A DNA stretch of 64,000 nt from NCBI GenBank assembly GCA_026705765.1, contig JAPPAB010000091.1, positions 1 through 64,000 on the forward strand, given 5' to 3'. Shown one piece after another: positions 7,911-16,603 of the stretch. How positions within the stretch are numbered: position 1 is the stretch's first letter; the number at the start of each line of letters is the position of its first letter. The DNA comes from Gemmatimonadota bacterium (GTDB lineage Bacteria > Latescibacterota > UBA2968). Made by a program: the position numbers and the translations under genes. Under the pieces are notes generated by a model. It saw only the letters and a list, made by a program, of their open reading frames with translations. It ran no database searches and was not told the origin of the DNA.

Positions 7911-9917
7911 TCATGGATCGCAATGAATCTCGTGCCCCTCTCCGGGAAACCAGAAAACATCGACAAAAACACCCAGAAAAACACCCGCGATATAGCCCAT
8001 AATCATACCCAGGAAAAAGGGTGCATAGCGCCGATAGCGCTCCAAACCGCCCAACTTCATAATAATCGTCTTCACACCCCACATCAGGAAAATACTAAAA
8101 GAATTATCCTGCATCTCGACCATGCCACAGATCGTAAAACCAATGGGATGGATTGGAAAACCCGGGAAGCGATACCGCAGAAAGTAGAGCGTACCTGTAA
8201 AAATGCCGCCAATACCCATAAACAAAAAGCGATTCCAGTCCGTAAACAGCACATCGCCCTGAATTCGGGACACAGCCAGACGGCTAAAACCCGCCCCATT
8301 GAGAGATCCAATCCCCTTAAAAGTCGTCCGGCCAAAATTGGCACTGCCAATACCGTAATACCCCTGGTATATGACGAATATGATAACCACCGCCGCACCG
8401 AGCAAACAGCCGATGAGCACAGTCGGCGCCACGGCTTTGCGGCTGCGCTTTGCCATCGCCATGCTCAACCGCGGAACATGCGCCATCTGCGTCGTCGCAA
8501 ACGTCTTCCCATCCGCCACGAGACTCATCGTAAGCGTCAAAATAGAAGCGCCAGCAGGCCCCATATTCCCAACACCGACGGCATGCCATGTAAACCCCGG
8601 CGCCGTGAGAGGCACCCGAAGATAGACCAGACCGCTCTCCACCACAATGCGGGACATCCCCACAAACAAAACGAGCATCGCAAATGACCATGCGAGAATC
8701 GTCTCCGCTCCCATACCCGCGCGCCAAAGCCAGAGAAAAACAAAACCGCAACACGCCAGCAAAAGCCAGACAGCCGTGCGATAGGACATAATCTCTTCGG
8801 AATCATCTACACTTTCATCGCGCAAAAACGCCTTGCGAAAAATATCTCGAAAATGAGACCGCGCAATCCAGAACCCCCAGCCGACAAAAACGGCCATCCC
8901 CCCAAATGTCATCCAGCCAATCGCCGGATGGCTCGAACTCCACGGATCGTTCGGACCCAAATCCAGGCCAAAGCGGTTGAACAGCCCCACCACACAGATC
9001 TGAACCACATGGAAAAACCACAGGCTGAAGAGCACCTCCAGCTTGGTAAAATACCCCAGACAAAACGTGAGCAACACAAACGTGGTAACAATACTCGGAA
9101 AGCCCGGCGCAACCGAAATCACATTCCGCCCATATCGCCCTGCCAAAAACGGAAACATCGGCAAATTGACCGTGAACCACGTAAACACATTCCACGCAAT
9201 AATGGCAAACGTAAGGCCAAACCCCCATTGAAACAGGCGATTGCGCACAAGCGTCCTCAGCGTACCCGTCGTACCCGAAACACCGGTGAGTTCCAGCAAC
9301 GCCGTAGCGACCGGAAAAGACAGCCGCTCGTATTCCATCCACTGTTTCCGCAACAAAACGCTCAGACACAGGTGAATCGCCAAAATACTCGCAATCAGCG
9401 CACCCCACCAGAAAAGCACCGAAAACCACTCGCCCCACGGAAACGCTGTACCGGGCACTTGCCCCTCGTAAAATCCGCGCACCGCATCGCGGTCGGTAAT
9501 CGTCGTCCAACTCGGCATGTACGGCAAAAGCAACTCATCGAACCGATTCTCTGGCGACGCGTAATACGCCGGCATCGTCAGCATCTGTAAAAACCACACC
9601 GTGAGCCACTCGCCCTGCATAGTAGATGCGACAAAACCGATACAGCAAACCGTGAGCAATTCCGTCGGAGAAAAACCGATACCGCGCCGCTCGAGAAAAG
9701 CGTTCAGAATCAGAAGCCCCACAAAAGGAATGAGCATCGCCATCGAAAGATGCGAATGGTCAGCCCGCGTTGAATTCACCACAAAACTGGTATAGGTCGG
9801 CCACAGGGGCATAAGCATGGCCATACCCAGCCCAATCAGGAGGGATCGTTTGGTAATAACGGAAGAGCCTTCAGCGGTTTCTGATTTGGGAAGGCGCGGT
9901 TCTGGAGATGCGGACAT
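7911..9917 (-). CDS. Large polytopic membrane protein, DUF6785-like
   Basis: About 668 residues with at least twelve hydrophobic segments, for example LLIGLGMAMLMPLWPTY near the N-terminus, AMLVLFVGMSRIVVESGL in the middle and FFLGMIMGYIAGVFLGVFVDVFWF at the end. It resembles the DUF6785/DUF6784 membrane proteins of Planctomycetes and Latescibacteria-type genomes, recalled from general similarity. The ATG at 9917 is preferred; a GTG at 9968 would extend the protein through a hairpin repeat with low-complexity sequence. Position between two sugar-acid dehydratase genes suggests a transporter for the pathway's substrate, but this is an inference: no characterised transporter family signature is visible. 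Confidence 0.75.
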   Translation of the reverse strand: MSASPEPRLPKSETAEGSSVITKRSLLIGLGMAMLMPLWPTYTSFVVNSTRADHSHLSMAMLIPFVGLLILNAFLERRGIGFSPTELLTVCCIGFVASTMQGEWLTVWFLQMLTMPAYYASPENRFDELLLPYMPSWTTITDRDAVRGFYEGQVPGTAFPWGEWFSVLFWWGALIASILAIHLCLSVLLRKQWMEYERLSFPVATALLELTGVSGTTGTLRTLVRNRLFQWGFGLTFAIIAWNVFTWFTVNLPMFPFLAGRYGRNVISVAPGFPSIVTTFVLLTFCLGYFTKLEVLFSLWFFHVVQICVVGLFNRFGLDLGPNDPWSSSHPAIGWMTFGGMAVFVGWGFWIARSHFRDIFRKAFLRDESVDDSEEIMSYRTAVWLLLACCGFVFLWLWRAGMGAETILAWSFAMLVLFVGMSRIVVESGLVYLRVPLTAPGFTWHAVGVGNMGPAGASILTLTMSLVADGKTFATTQMAHVPRLSMAMAKRSRKAVAPTVLIGCLLGAAVVIIFVIYQGYYGIGSANFGRTTFKGIGSLNGAGFSRLAVSRIQGDVLFTDWNRFLFMGIGGIFTGTLYFLRYRFPGFPIHPIGFTICGMVEMQDNSFSIFLMWGVKTIIMKLGGLERYRRYAPFFLGMIMGYIAGVFLGVFVDVFWFPGEGHEIHCDP

Positions 9918-9957
9918 AGAATTTGGGATTGATGGTGGACTGAATAAGGGGATTGCT

Positions 9958-9981
9958 GGGAACGGCACAGAGACCGTCCCC
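9958..9981. repeat. Intergenic hairpin repeat candidate
   Basis: Two 8-base arms (GGGAACGG at 9958-9965 and CCGTCCCC at 9974-9981) form a stem with one mismatch on the plus strand (a G-U wobble on the minus strand) around an 8-base loop. It lies in the 69-base gap between the UxuA-like gene and the membrane-protein gene. No T-run follows on either strand, so it is not a classic terminator. It resembles the dispersed palindromic intergenic elements of many environmental genomes, but only one copy was noticed in this window. Confidence 0.45.
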
Positions 9982-9986
9982 TACGA

Positions 9987-10970
9987 TTACTCTTCATTAA
10001 CCGCTTGCATCAGCGCGTGGATATATCCATACGTGTACGCAAAACCGACCTGCCTCGATTCGGGACCGGAAATACCCGGAACGTGATCGGGCATAATCAT
10101 ATATTCATAGCCGACTTCTTTGAACGTCCGCAAAGCCTTCAGCATATCCACATCGCCCTCATCGGGAAACACCTCGACAAAATTGCCAAGCCCGCCCTTG
10201 ATATTGCGGAAATGCACATTGAAAATCTTCTTGCGCTCTCCAAAATAACGGATCACATCATAGGCGTCCGCACTGGGATCTTCCAGACTCTCGGACATAC
10301 AGCCCAGGCAAAAATTCAATCCATTATACGGACTATCGTACAAATCGATAAACTTCTTAAAACCATCCACCATACCGAGCACGCGCGCGACCCCTCGATA
10401 CGTCGTCCCATATCCAATACCCGGATCCGAGGGATGACACGCCATCTGAATTTTGTACTCCTCCGCCACGGGCATAATATTCTGCAACCAGTGATCGATG
10501 CGCGCCCACATCTCGTCTTCATCCGCAGCACCGCCTTCAAACTCGCCCAGAGACTGGTCCAACTTGTCGTACTCAAACGACGACAACCTCGCGCCCCCGC
10601 GTCCGTATCGCGGCTCTGTCCGCATATGCCCCAAAATCGTGATATTGTAATTCAGCCCGCGCAACCCCGCTTCCGCCGCCATTTTAACCGTCTCGCACAT
10701 CCGCTCAATAGCGCGATCACGCTCATCGCTTGGACCCAGGAAAATTGCGCCAGCCTCGTTTTGAAAAGCATTGCTTGAACCCAGCGGAATGTGAATCATC
10801 TCGAGATTGATGCCGTATTTATCATACCGATCGCGCATGGACTTAATCGCATCGGCACTCCACTCCGCCCAGGGTCCCTCCGGTGTTTGATCGACATTAA
10901 AAACCCCGAGTTGCGCGAGAACCTCGATATCCGTGTCATTCCGACAAGCCACCTGTGTTCCGATATACAT
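9987..10970 (-). CDS. UxuA-like mannonate dehydratase family protein
   Basis: A 327-residue TIM-barrel protein related to UxuA mannonate dehydratase. The family landmarks are visible: MACHPSDPG in the middle, NFCLGCMSE (metal-binding Cys), VHFRNIKG (His), FPDEGDVDM, and near the end MPDHVPG with a GYIHALMQA tail. UxuA dehydrates D-mannonate to 2-keto-3-deoxygluconate. The start at 10970 is set by GGAGG five bases upstream; an in-frame TTG further up overlaps that site. It is the first gene of the minus-strand sugar-acid cluster. A sugar-phosphate isomerase/epimerase-like barrel is the fallback reading. Confidence 0.82.
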   Translation of the reverse strand: MYIGTQVACRNDTDIEVLAQLGVFNVDQTPEGPWAEWSADAIKSMRDRYDKYGINLEMIHIPLGSSNAFQNEAGAIFLGPSDERDRAIERMCETVKMAAEAGLRGLNYNITILGHMRTEPRYGRGGARLSSFEYDKLDQSLGEFEGGAADEDEMWARIDHWLQNIMPVAEEYKIQMACHPSDPGIGYGTTYRGVARVLGMVDGFKKFIDLYDSPYNGLNFCLGCMSESLEDPSADAYDVIRYFGERKKIFNVHFRNIKGGLGNFVEVFPDEGDVDMLKALRTFKEVGYEYMIMPDHVPGISGPESRQVGFAYTYGYIHALMQAVNEE

Positions 10971-11085
10971 GGTAACCTCCAATTTGTGAAGTTAGAACTG
11001 CGATAGTGCTTTGAATGCCAAAATACGTTCCGATCCTCTCTATGTCAATGTGTATGATTCGGCTTTTTATTGAAAGCCCGATAAA

Positions 11086-11126
11086 AAAAGCCCCAGAGCA
11101 ATAAGCTATAGGGCTTTTATTATTTT
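11086..11126 (-). terminator. Rho-independent terminator after the DUF4258/DUF2283 pair
   Basis: Arms AAAAGCCC and GGGCTTTT form an 8-bp stem, with a further AGC/GCT pairing inside the loop. On the minus strand the stem is followed by a run of seven T. It lies 30 bases beyond the stop of the DUF2283-like gene and closes that operon. The rest of the 10971-11155 gap shows nothing else recognisable. Confidence 0.7.
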
Positions 11127-11155
11127 ATAATTGGAACAGCATCACTGCCGCACAG

Positions 11156-11425
11156 TTATGCTGCATTGAGCGGCTCCAACTCTACGGGTTCCACTCTGCC
11201 AAGCCCCAGACGATCAAATATCCCCTGTATCTCATCTATACTCACAATTCCGGGCGAGACAATCTCAATTCCAAGAGGCGTACCATCTTGAGCATAGTCT
11301 ATGAGCAGGTCTTCTGTTATCGCTTCGGTGCGTACACTTTTCTGTCCGCACCGATGAGAAAGATAAATATAGGCAGCAAATGGTTTGCCCTTGCGATATG
11401 TGATTTGTAGAGAAACAGTTTTCAT
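11156..11425 (-). CDS. DUF2283-like small protein
   Basis: An 89-residue protein with the DUF2283 pattern: an N-terminal strand pair (VSLQITYRKGKPFAAYIYLS) and then EDLLIDYAQDGTPLGIEIVSPG. The function of DUF2283 is not established; such proteins often sit beside DUF4258 proteins in toxin-antitoxin-like pairs. Here its start overlaps the DUF4258 stop by 4 bases, so the two are one transcriptional and translational unit. Confidence 0.75.
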   Translation of the reverse strand: MKTVSLQITYRKGKPFAAYIYLSHRCGQKSVRTEAITEDLLIDYAQDGTPLGIEIVSPGIVSIDEIQGIFDRLGLGRVEPVELEPLNAA

Positions 11426-11682
11426 GGATGTACCTCTTCAGGATATGCGGTTACAATCATAAGAATTTTGTCGTCCAAATCTGGCTCAACGACTACAACC
11501 CAGGGATGTCCAGCATGGCGTGTATGAATAAGCCAACGACCAAGACGACGTGCAGGGACCAATTTTGAAGCACTATCAAGCATTATCCGCAGTTCGATCT
11601 CAGAAAAATCTCGCTCCTCCATCCGAACTTCCACATGCGCTGTAAAACCCAAGTCCCATTCCCACCAACTTGGCCAATTCAT
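11422..11682 (-). CDS. DUF4258-like small protein
   Basis: An 86-residue protein with the DUF4258 pattern: HVEVRMEERDFSEIELRIMLDSAS early, ARRLGRWLIHTRHAGHPWVVVVEPD in the middle, and LMIVTAYPEE at the end. The layout resembles small RelE/BECR-like toxin folds, which is why the DUF4258/DUF2283 pair is suspected to be toxin-antitoxin-like. No characterised active site can be assigned. It is the upstream gene of the pair and has no obvious Shine-Dalgarno. Confidence 0.72.
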   Translation of the reverse strand: MNWPSWWEWDLGFTAHVEVRMEERDFSEIELRIMLDSASKLVPARRLGRWLIHTRHAGHPWVVVVEPDLDDKILMIVTAYPEEVHP

Positions 11683-11865
11683 GCATACCCCTCATCTAAT
11701 TGCTTTTAAAGAAAATATCCATTTCATTGGCGATGGGAATGTAGTGCGGAACTGTTTTTTTAACTTTCTGTTCTCGTTCTGCTGATGAACACCTGTGAAC
11801 AGCGTAAGCCATTGCTATGGTATTTCTTCAGTTTCTTAGCTTCATATATTTTTAGCTTTTCCCCA

Positions 11866-12867
11866 TCAATCCCAGGGAAGCGGAACCCTTAGGCGTGCGC
11901 TAACCTCGCGCGCGTTCTCCTGTTCCATCTCGCCATAGCGAATACCCTCGGCGCGGTGGAGCGCCATGCGCTCTTCCTCAATCGCACCCGGCAACAACGC
12001 GCGGTCATGTCCCGGCATCGGCTCGTACGTCTCGCGCACCGTTCTCACCATGTGATCTGACTCAGCCCGGAAATCCTCCTCGGAAACCGCCTGATCAACG
12101 CGGATCGCAAGAACACAACCACCCGCACCTGACGAGGGCCATTTCTCCTTCATCTCATGAGAAGACGGAAGACCGGTCCCCGCCAATCCACCCCCCATAA
12201 TCGAAGCCACCGCCGTGTACCCAATACTCTTAAAAAACGCCGCTGGAATCATCTCGAACAAAGCCTCAAACTCCGGACCCCGCTGGTAATCTGCCAAAAT
12301 ACAGGTCGCCGCATCCAGAACAATCGGAGGCTCATCCCCAGAGGGAATCGCAAAACATATTGGAGGATTGCCAAAATAGCCGAGAAGCGGTCCCCTGCCA
12401 TCCCTCTTTGCATTGCCCTGCTGCCTGCCCTGCACGCAAAAACCAATACACCCAGCCTCGGAACACATCCGCGCATAATGACCCGCCGAACCAATATGCC
12501 CCACATGCCGCGCCAGCCCCATACCCATACCCAACTCTTGAGCTTTGCGAATCGCGTGCTCTGCCGCGCGCACCATTGGGAGATACCCCACCGTACCATC
12601 CCCATCAATAACAGCACACGTCGGCGTCTCACCGATCACCCGCACATTGGGACGCGGATTGAGACTCCCATTTTCAAAACTCTTGCAATAGCCATTCACA
12701 GTCCGCGTACCGTGGCTGCGAACACCTCGCAGATCGCTATTGACCAGCAGGCGGCTGATAACCCGCGCGTGATCGGTCTCAAGCCCCGCCTTCTCAAAAC
12801 AAGCCGCAGCAAAATCCAGAAGGCGATCTTCATAGACGTGAACAAAAGATTCAGGAGGTTGATTCAT
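11866..12867 (-). CDS. Ldh-family (malate/L-lactate dehydrogenase type) oxidoreductase
   Basis: A 333-residue NAD(P)-dependent oxidoreductase of the MDH2/YlbC-type Ldh family. It shows the N-terminal helix pair with DLRGVRSHGTRTVNGY, the glycine-rich GDGTVGYLP, and a catalytic-type GMGLARHVGHIGSAGHYA. FGNPPICFAIPSG and PIVLDAATC follow. The family reduces or oxidises 2-hydroxy acids, ureidoglycolate or sugar-derived substrates. It is the last gene of a four-gene minus-strand cluster with an enolase-superfamily enzyme and two oxygenases, suggesting a sugar-acid or xenobiotic acid pathway. Substrate is unknown. Confidence 0.85.
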   Translation of the reverse strand: MNQPPESFVHVYEDRLLDFAAACFEKAGLETDHARVISRLLVNSDLRGVRSHGTRTVNGYCKSFENGSLNPRPNVRVIGETPTCAVIDGDGTVGYLPMVRAAEHAIRKAQELGMGMGLARHVGHIGSAGHYARMCSEAGCIGFCVQGRQQGNAKRDGRGPLLGYFGNPPICFAIPSGDEPPIVLDAATCILADYQRGPEFEALFEMIPAAFFKSIGYTAVASIMGGGLAGTGLPSSHEMKEKWPSSGAGGCVLAIRVDQAVSEEDFRAESDHMVRTVRETYEPMPGHDRALLPGAIEEERMALHRAEGIRYGEMEQENAREVSARLRVPLPWD

Positions 12868-12903
12868 AGGAAAAATCCAAACATAAAAGTGAAAAAACGA
12901 CCT

Positions 12904-13737
12904 CTAAGACCACAAATAAACCTCGGGGTCATCCTCAGACATACCAATAAACGACGCCAGCACAACGCGGGGTTGAGAGCCTGCGACAAAAGGAACTTCG
13001 TGAATCGTCTCCGAATAAAAAAAGTAGAGATCCCCCGGGTCCAGATTGACCTGCACGCGCGCAATACCCTCCTCCTCTGCGTATTCGCGAAACCGCCTCT
13101 CCTCCAGAGGGCGTTGAAACGCCGGCGACATAGGCGCCCTGTACAGGACCCCCTCACCGCTATCCCCCCGATCCTCACTATTCTGAAAACACAGCACACC
13201 CGCAAACTGATGTCTGAACCGGGAAACCGTAAAATTGTAGCGCTTGGAACGCTTGGACACGGAATCGTAATGCGGGTAATGCCCCACACCCTCGTGATAA
13301 GTTCTAAAAATAGAGGGACCGTAAAGACGACCATCAACGCTCCGAGCCGTCATAACCCGCTTATCCGGCAACATCCTGGCAAGCGCGTCATACAGCGTCT
13401 TCACGGGATCCTCATACCCATCAAACAAATACGAGAAAAGATCATGCGTCTGACGAGAATGTTCGTAAAAAGCATCTGGATCATTCCCGTGGTGACCCAG
13501 ACTCGTACCGATATCGACCCGCCGAGGACTACCATCACCCACCTTGCGCGGATCGTAGAGCAAACCGCGCTCGTAAAACCGCTCAATAAGCGCCGCACAG
13601 TGATCCGACGGAAACGCGCGACGCACGATAACAGCGGGAATATCGCTCGCCATCATCGCATCGAACGGCCGCGGAACCTGCGCGAGAATCTCATCAACCG
13701 TACCCTCAACAGGGGACCAGATCGCTGTTTGAGACAT
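12904..13737 (-). CDS. 2OG-Fe(II) oxygenase
   Basis: A 277-residue non-haem iron dioxygenase. The iron triad can be read as H156-Y-D158 (GHYPHYD) and H246 (SETIHEVPF), with R257 (QPRVVL) as the likely 2-oxoglutarate-binding Arg. The fold resembles prolyl-4-hydroxylase-type or PIG-like 2OG oxygenases. Shine-Dalgarno GGAG lies about 7 bases before the ATG. It is spaced 11 bases after the PhyH gene, so the two dioxygenases are almost certainly co-transcribed. The substrate is not known. Confidence 0.85.
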   Translation of the reverse strand: MSQTAIWSPVEGTVDEILAQVPRPFDAMMASDIPAVIVRRAFPSDHCAALIERFYERGLLYDPRKVGDGSPRRVDIGTSLGHHGNDPDAFYEHSRQTHDLFSYLFDGYEDPVKTLYDALARMLPDKRVMTARSVDGRLYGPSIFRTYHEGVGHYPHYDSVSKRSKRYNFTVSRFRHQFAGVLCFQNSEDRGDSGEGVLYRAPMSPAFQRPLEERRFREYAEEEGIARVQVNLDPGDLYFFYSETIHEVPFVAGSQPRVVLASFIGMSEDDPEVYLWS

Positions 13738-13748
13738 CGCAATTTCTC

Positions 13749-14528
13749 CTAATCTAAAAACTCAAGCACTCTCATTCGGTCAATCCAGCGCTGGCGCCTC
13801 GGATCTCCGTGGACATTTGCCAGCCAGTGCGGCGGATGGATCGGCTCTGCAGGGCGATCAAATCTGACCGCAGTATCCGCATTCGACCTCCCCTGCTCCC
13901 GCGTCACGCGCTCTTCCTCAGCAGTCTTGGGATTATTGTAATAGACAGCCGTACACATCCGGCGATCGACACCACCACCAAGACTCGCATGCCAGAGCCG
14001 CAGGTCAAAAGCCACCACATCTCCCGGCTCTGACGCACACACAAAAGCCGGTACCTCGTCGAGATCCAGGCGAGACGCTTCTCGCGCCTGTCGCAACTCA
14101 TCGTGAAAAGGACATATATGTGACCCCGGTAACACGCGCAACGCGCCGCTTTGTGCATCTACTGGCTTGAGATAAAAAGCGAACTTAACGCCATACTGGT
14201 GAGGACTCCGCGTATCCGGATGCCACTGTGTATCGCCCACATAGCGATTGGCATCGCAAGCCACGCCAAACACATCCTCCCCGTAGAGCTGCTCTGCCAC
14301 CCTGCAAAACCTGAGATCTTCCAGCAAACCCGCAAAAAAGGGCGTATCCGGTCCCAGCATAGGCACCCAATGCCGACGCGTACCGTCAAAAGGCGCGTGT
14401 CGATACGCCGCTGTCAGAGCATGCTCGAACTCCTCGTTAATCGTCTTCAACTCGTCCTGATCAAACACCTGCCGAAGAATCAGAAATCCGAACGTCTTAA
14501 AATAGTGGACCTCTTGCTCCGTCAGCAT
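13749..14528 (-). CDS. Phytanoyl-CoA dioxygenase (PhyH) family protein, canonical HxD
   Basis: A 259-residue PhyH-family Fe(II)/2-oxoglutarate dioxygenase. The triad is canonical: H103-P-D105 in QWHPD, distal H180 in LRLWHASLG, and R189 or R190 for 2-oxoglutarate. The PhyH signature ALRVLPGSH is at about 129-137. These enzymes hydroxylate or oxidatively demethylate small molecules; the substrate cannot be read. It lies between the enolase-superfamily gene (13 bases upstream) and the second oxygenase (11 bases downstream). Confidence 0.9.
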   Translation of the reverse strand: MLTEQEVHYFKTFGFLILRQVFDQDELKTINEEFEHALTAAYRHAPFDGTRRHWVPMLGPDTPFFAGLLEDLRFCRVAEQLYGEDVFGVACDANRYVGDTQWHPDTRSPHQYGVKFAFYLKPVDAQSGALRVLPGSHICPFHDELRQAREASRLDLDEVPAFVCASEPGDVVAFDLRLWHASLGGGVDRRMCTAVYYNNPKTAEEERVTREQGRSNADTAVRFDRPAEPIHPPHWLANVHGDPRRQRWIDRMRVLEFLD

Positions 14529-14541
14529 AAGCCCCCCTATT

Positions 14542-15636
14542 CTAAGACACAGAACTCAAAGGCTCTGAAATCGCGGCAACCTTCTCCTCATCCAATTCCA
14601 TCCCCAACCCCGGACCTTCTGGCAAAATCACATAACCCTTCTCGTATTGTATGCGCTCCTTAACCACATCGCTCTCATACAGCAACCCACCTGTCGGATC
14701 GCCCGGATAATCGAGATTTTCCACCACAGAACCAAACGTCGCCTGAGCCGCCACGCCAATGGACAGCTCCTGCGTCGTACCCACCAGACACGACAGACCA
14801 GCCGCATCGGCAACCTGCGCGATATGCAGCGCATTTGTAAATCCCCCTGCACCCGACAAACTGATATTAAAAATATCGACATACCGGTGCCGGGCAAACT
14901 GATAGGCCTGATCCAGTGAACTGACGTGCTCGCTGATGGGCAAATCAATCCGCTTTCGCACCTCGTATTGACCCTCCAGATCTCTCCGGTCAGAGACTGA
15001 TTCCAGATGAAAAGGCCTGTAATACCTCAGCAAAACATCCAGCGCCTGCACCACCCGTTTCCACTTGTGCGCGCCGCTAAAATCGAGCGACTTCAACACA
15101 AACTGATCGCCCCAGGACGACTTCACCCCATCCAAAAAAATCTCATCCGCCTCCACATTGCCGCCGTGATACAGCCGAAACAGATCCTGCCCCTCCTTCA
15201 TCCGGCGATTGACGCGCGCAATATTCGCCTCCGCATCTTCCCTGGAATAATTCCTGAAAATCGGATAACACACGCGCCACTTATCCCTCAGCGCCCCGCC
15301 AAACACACCCGCAACCGACTGCCCCTGAATCTTGCCGACCAAATCGAAAAGACCGATCTCAAACCCCGCTCGAATCGCCCCACCCATTCGGAACCGGGAC
15401 CTCGCTTCAATGGTAATCGTGCGCCACGCCAACGGATCCTTCCCCACGAGCAACGACTCGTAGGCACCCTTGACATCATTGAGATCGTACATAACACTCC
15501 AGTCGTTCACATCGGACATCTCCCCCAGACCGATCAATCCCTCATCAGTGTGAATGCGAACAATAACGTGACGAGACAAATGTCCAGTCTCACGCCTCGA
15601 CGCAACGGGAGTCAAATCAACGCTCGTGATCTTCAT
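14542..15636 (-). CDS. Mandelate racemase/muconate lactonizing enzyme family protein, divergent
   Basis: A 364-residue enolase-superfamily protein heading the four-gene cluster. The start at 15636 is chosen because AAGGAG lies 8 bases upstream; an in-frame start at 15663 would place that site inside the gene. Likely metal ligands are D185 (LKSLD), E212 (HLES) and E236 (ISEH). The usual second-strand KxK acid/base motif reads F-R-L-Y near 153-156, so the general base on that face appears altered. It is best called enolase superfamily, substrate unknown. A candidate promoter lies at 15696-15725. Confidence 0.82.
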   Translation of the reverse strand: MKITSVDLTPVASRRETGHLSRHVIVRIHTDEGLIGLGEMSDVNDWSVMYDLNDVKGAYESLLVGKDPLAWRTITIEARSRFRMGGAIRAGFEIGLFDLVGKIQGQSVAGVFGGALRDKWRVCYPIFRNYSREDAEANIARVNRRMKEGQDLFRLYHGGNVEADEIFLDGVKSSWGDQFVLKSLDFSGAHKWKRVVQALDVLLRYYRPFHLESVSDRRDLEGQYEVRKRIDLPISEHVSSLDQAYQFARHRYVDIFNISLSGAGGFTNALHIAQVADAAGLSCLVGTTQELSIGVAAQATFGSVVENLDYPGDPTGGLLYESDVVKERIQYEKGYVILPEGPGLGMELDEEKVAAISEPLSSVS

Positions 15637-15695
15637 AACCAAACTCCTTTGCCAGAAAAACAAGACAAATGACGCATAAATGGGCGTATTAACCT

Positions 15696-15725
15696 CAAAC
15701 TAACGCATTTTTTTGGCAATATCAA
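15696..15725 (-). promoter_or_regulatory. Candidate Bacteroidetes/FCB-like promoter
   Basis: On the minus strand TTG, then 19 bases, then TTAGTTTG, close to the Bacteroides -33/-7 pattern (TTTG and TAnnTTTG). It would start transcription about 55 bases before the enolase-superfamily gene at 15636. The assignment rests on pattern only. Confidence 0.35.
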
Positions 15726-15769
15726 GTAATACTGGAAATTAGGAGCCGGGTGACTGACTGCTAACCACT

Positions 15770-16603
15770 TCAATACTTTCGCGCCAGCGGATCTGCACCG
15801 AGAACATTGGGATGGGCAATTGCATCGCGGAGGGCTGTATAGAGAGGAAGAAGGCACTCGACATTTTGCGCGAGGGATCGTATCACAAAAAAATCGGGCC
15901 TTGGGGAAGCGAAAGAAAGCAATAGAGAATCCTGCGAGAATTTCAACAAAGGAGCGAGCGCTTGGGAAAGACTTTCAACCAAACAGCTAAAACGCGCGGA
16001 ATTACCCGCAACAAAAATATTAAAAACAACACCATAAGCCCCAAACGCACCCGTATGTACCGGCGACAACGTCCCCGGCTCGGAATAATAGCGCTCGATC
16101 AGAACCGGGCGTTCCGCCGTATGCACAGTAATATCAGACCGGTAACTCGTGTACCCAAAACACTCGCCAAAAGCCACGCGTCCAGCCGTATGACCATCGG
16201 CAAGCACCAGACACGAATCAGACGCCAGATGCCACGTCTGCTCCTGCTCAAAAACACTTCGCGAGTATGGAACAACGGGATCGGGCAAAACAACGGCAAG
16301 GCCCCCGGCCTCAACCTCACCGCCAATTATTTGCTTACACGGAATACCATTGGGACTCTTATAAACTTTGGTAAACGCCTGAGTACCCAGATAAAGAGCT
16401 GCCCCTTCGCCACAGCGCACACACAGCGTCGTCGCATCCCCCTCCACCATACCGCCCCCATAACTGGAAAGCACAACAGCGCAATAATCGCCCTGTGCGG
16501 CGGGATTGAGCAACTTCAAAGGCGCAACTGAGCGACAGGCAGTAAGGACAGAATGGGAGCCATTGCGAGTCACCTCAATTTGGGAAGGGAGGGAAGACAT
16601 CAT
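15770..16603 (-). CDS. ureD: Urease accessory protein UreD
   Basis: A 277-residue UreD/UreH. Family features are [22 protein letters not shown] near 35-55 and [14 protein letters not shown] at about 73-86. UreD forms the scaffold that binds apo-urease and, with UreF and UreG, delivers nickel. It is the last gene of the urea locus. Its start overlaps the ureG stop by 4 bases (ATGA). There is a second ATG codon directly after the first, so the exact N-terminus is uncertain by one residue. No clear terminator was found in the 133 bases downstream. Confidence 0.93.
   Translation of the reverse strand: MMSSLPSQIEVTRNGSHSVLTACRSVAPLKLLNPAAQGDYCAVVLSSYGGGMVEGDATTLCVRCGEGAALYLGTQAFTKVYKSPNGIPCKQIIGGEVEAGGLAVVLPDPVVPYSRSVFEQEQTWHLASDSCLVLADGHTAGRVAFGECFGYTSYRSDITVHTAERPVLIERYYSEPGTLSPVHTGAFGAYGVVFNIFVAGNSARFSCLVESLSQALAPLLKFSQDSLLLSFASPRPDFFVIRSLAQNVECLLPLYTALRDAIAHPNVLGADPLARKY

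Noticed and set aside
6963-8687. A 574-codon open frame on the plus strand
   Set aside because: It is antisense to the enolase-superfamily and DUF6785-like genes; its translation is Arg/His/Pro-rich with no family motif, and the minus-strand genes are clear.
12157-13752. A 531-codon open frame on the plus strand
   Set aside because: Antisense to the Ldh and 2OG oxygenase genes; low-complexity basic translation typical of the long shadows in this genome.
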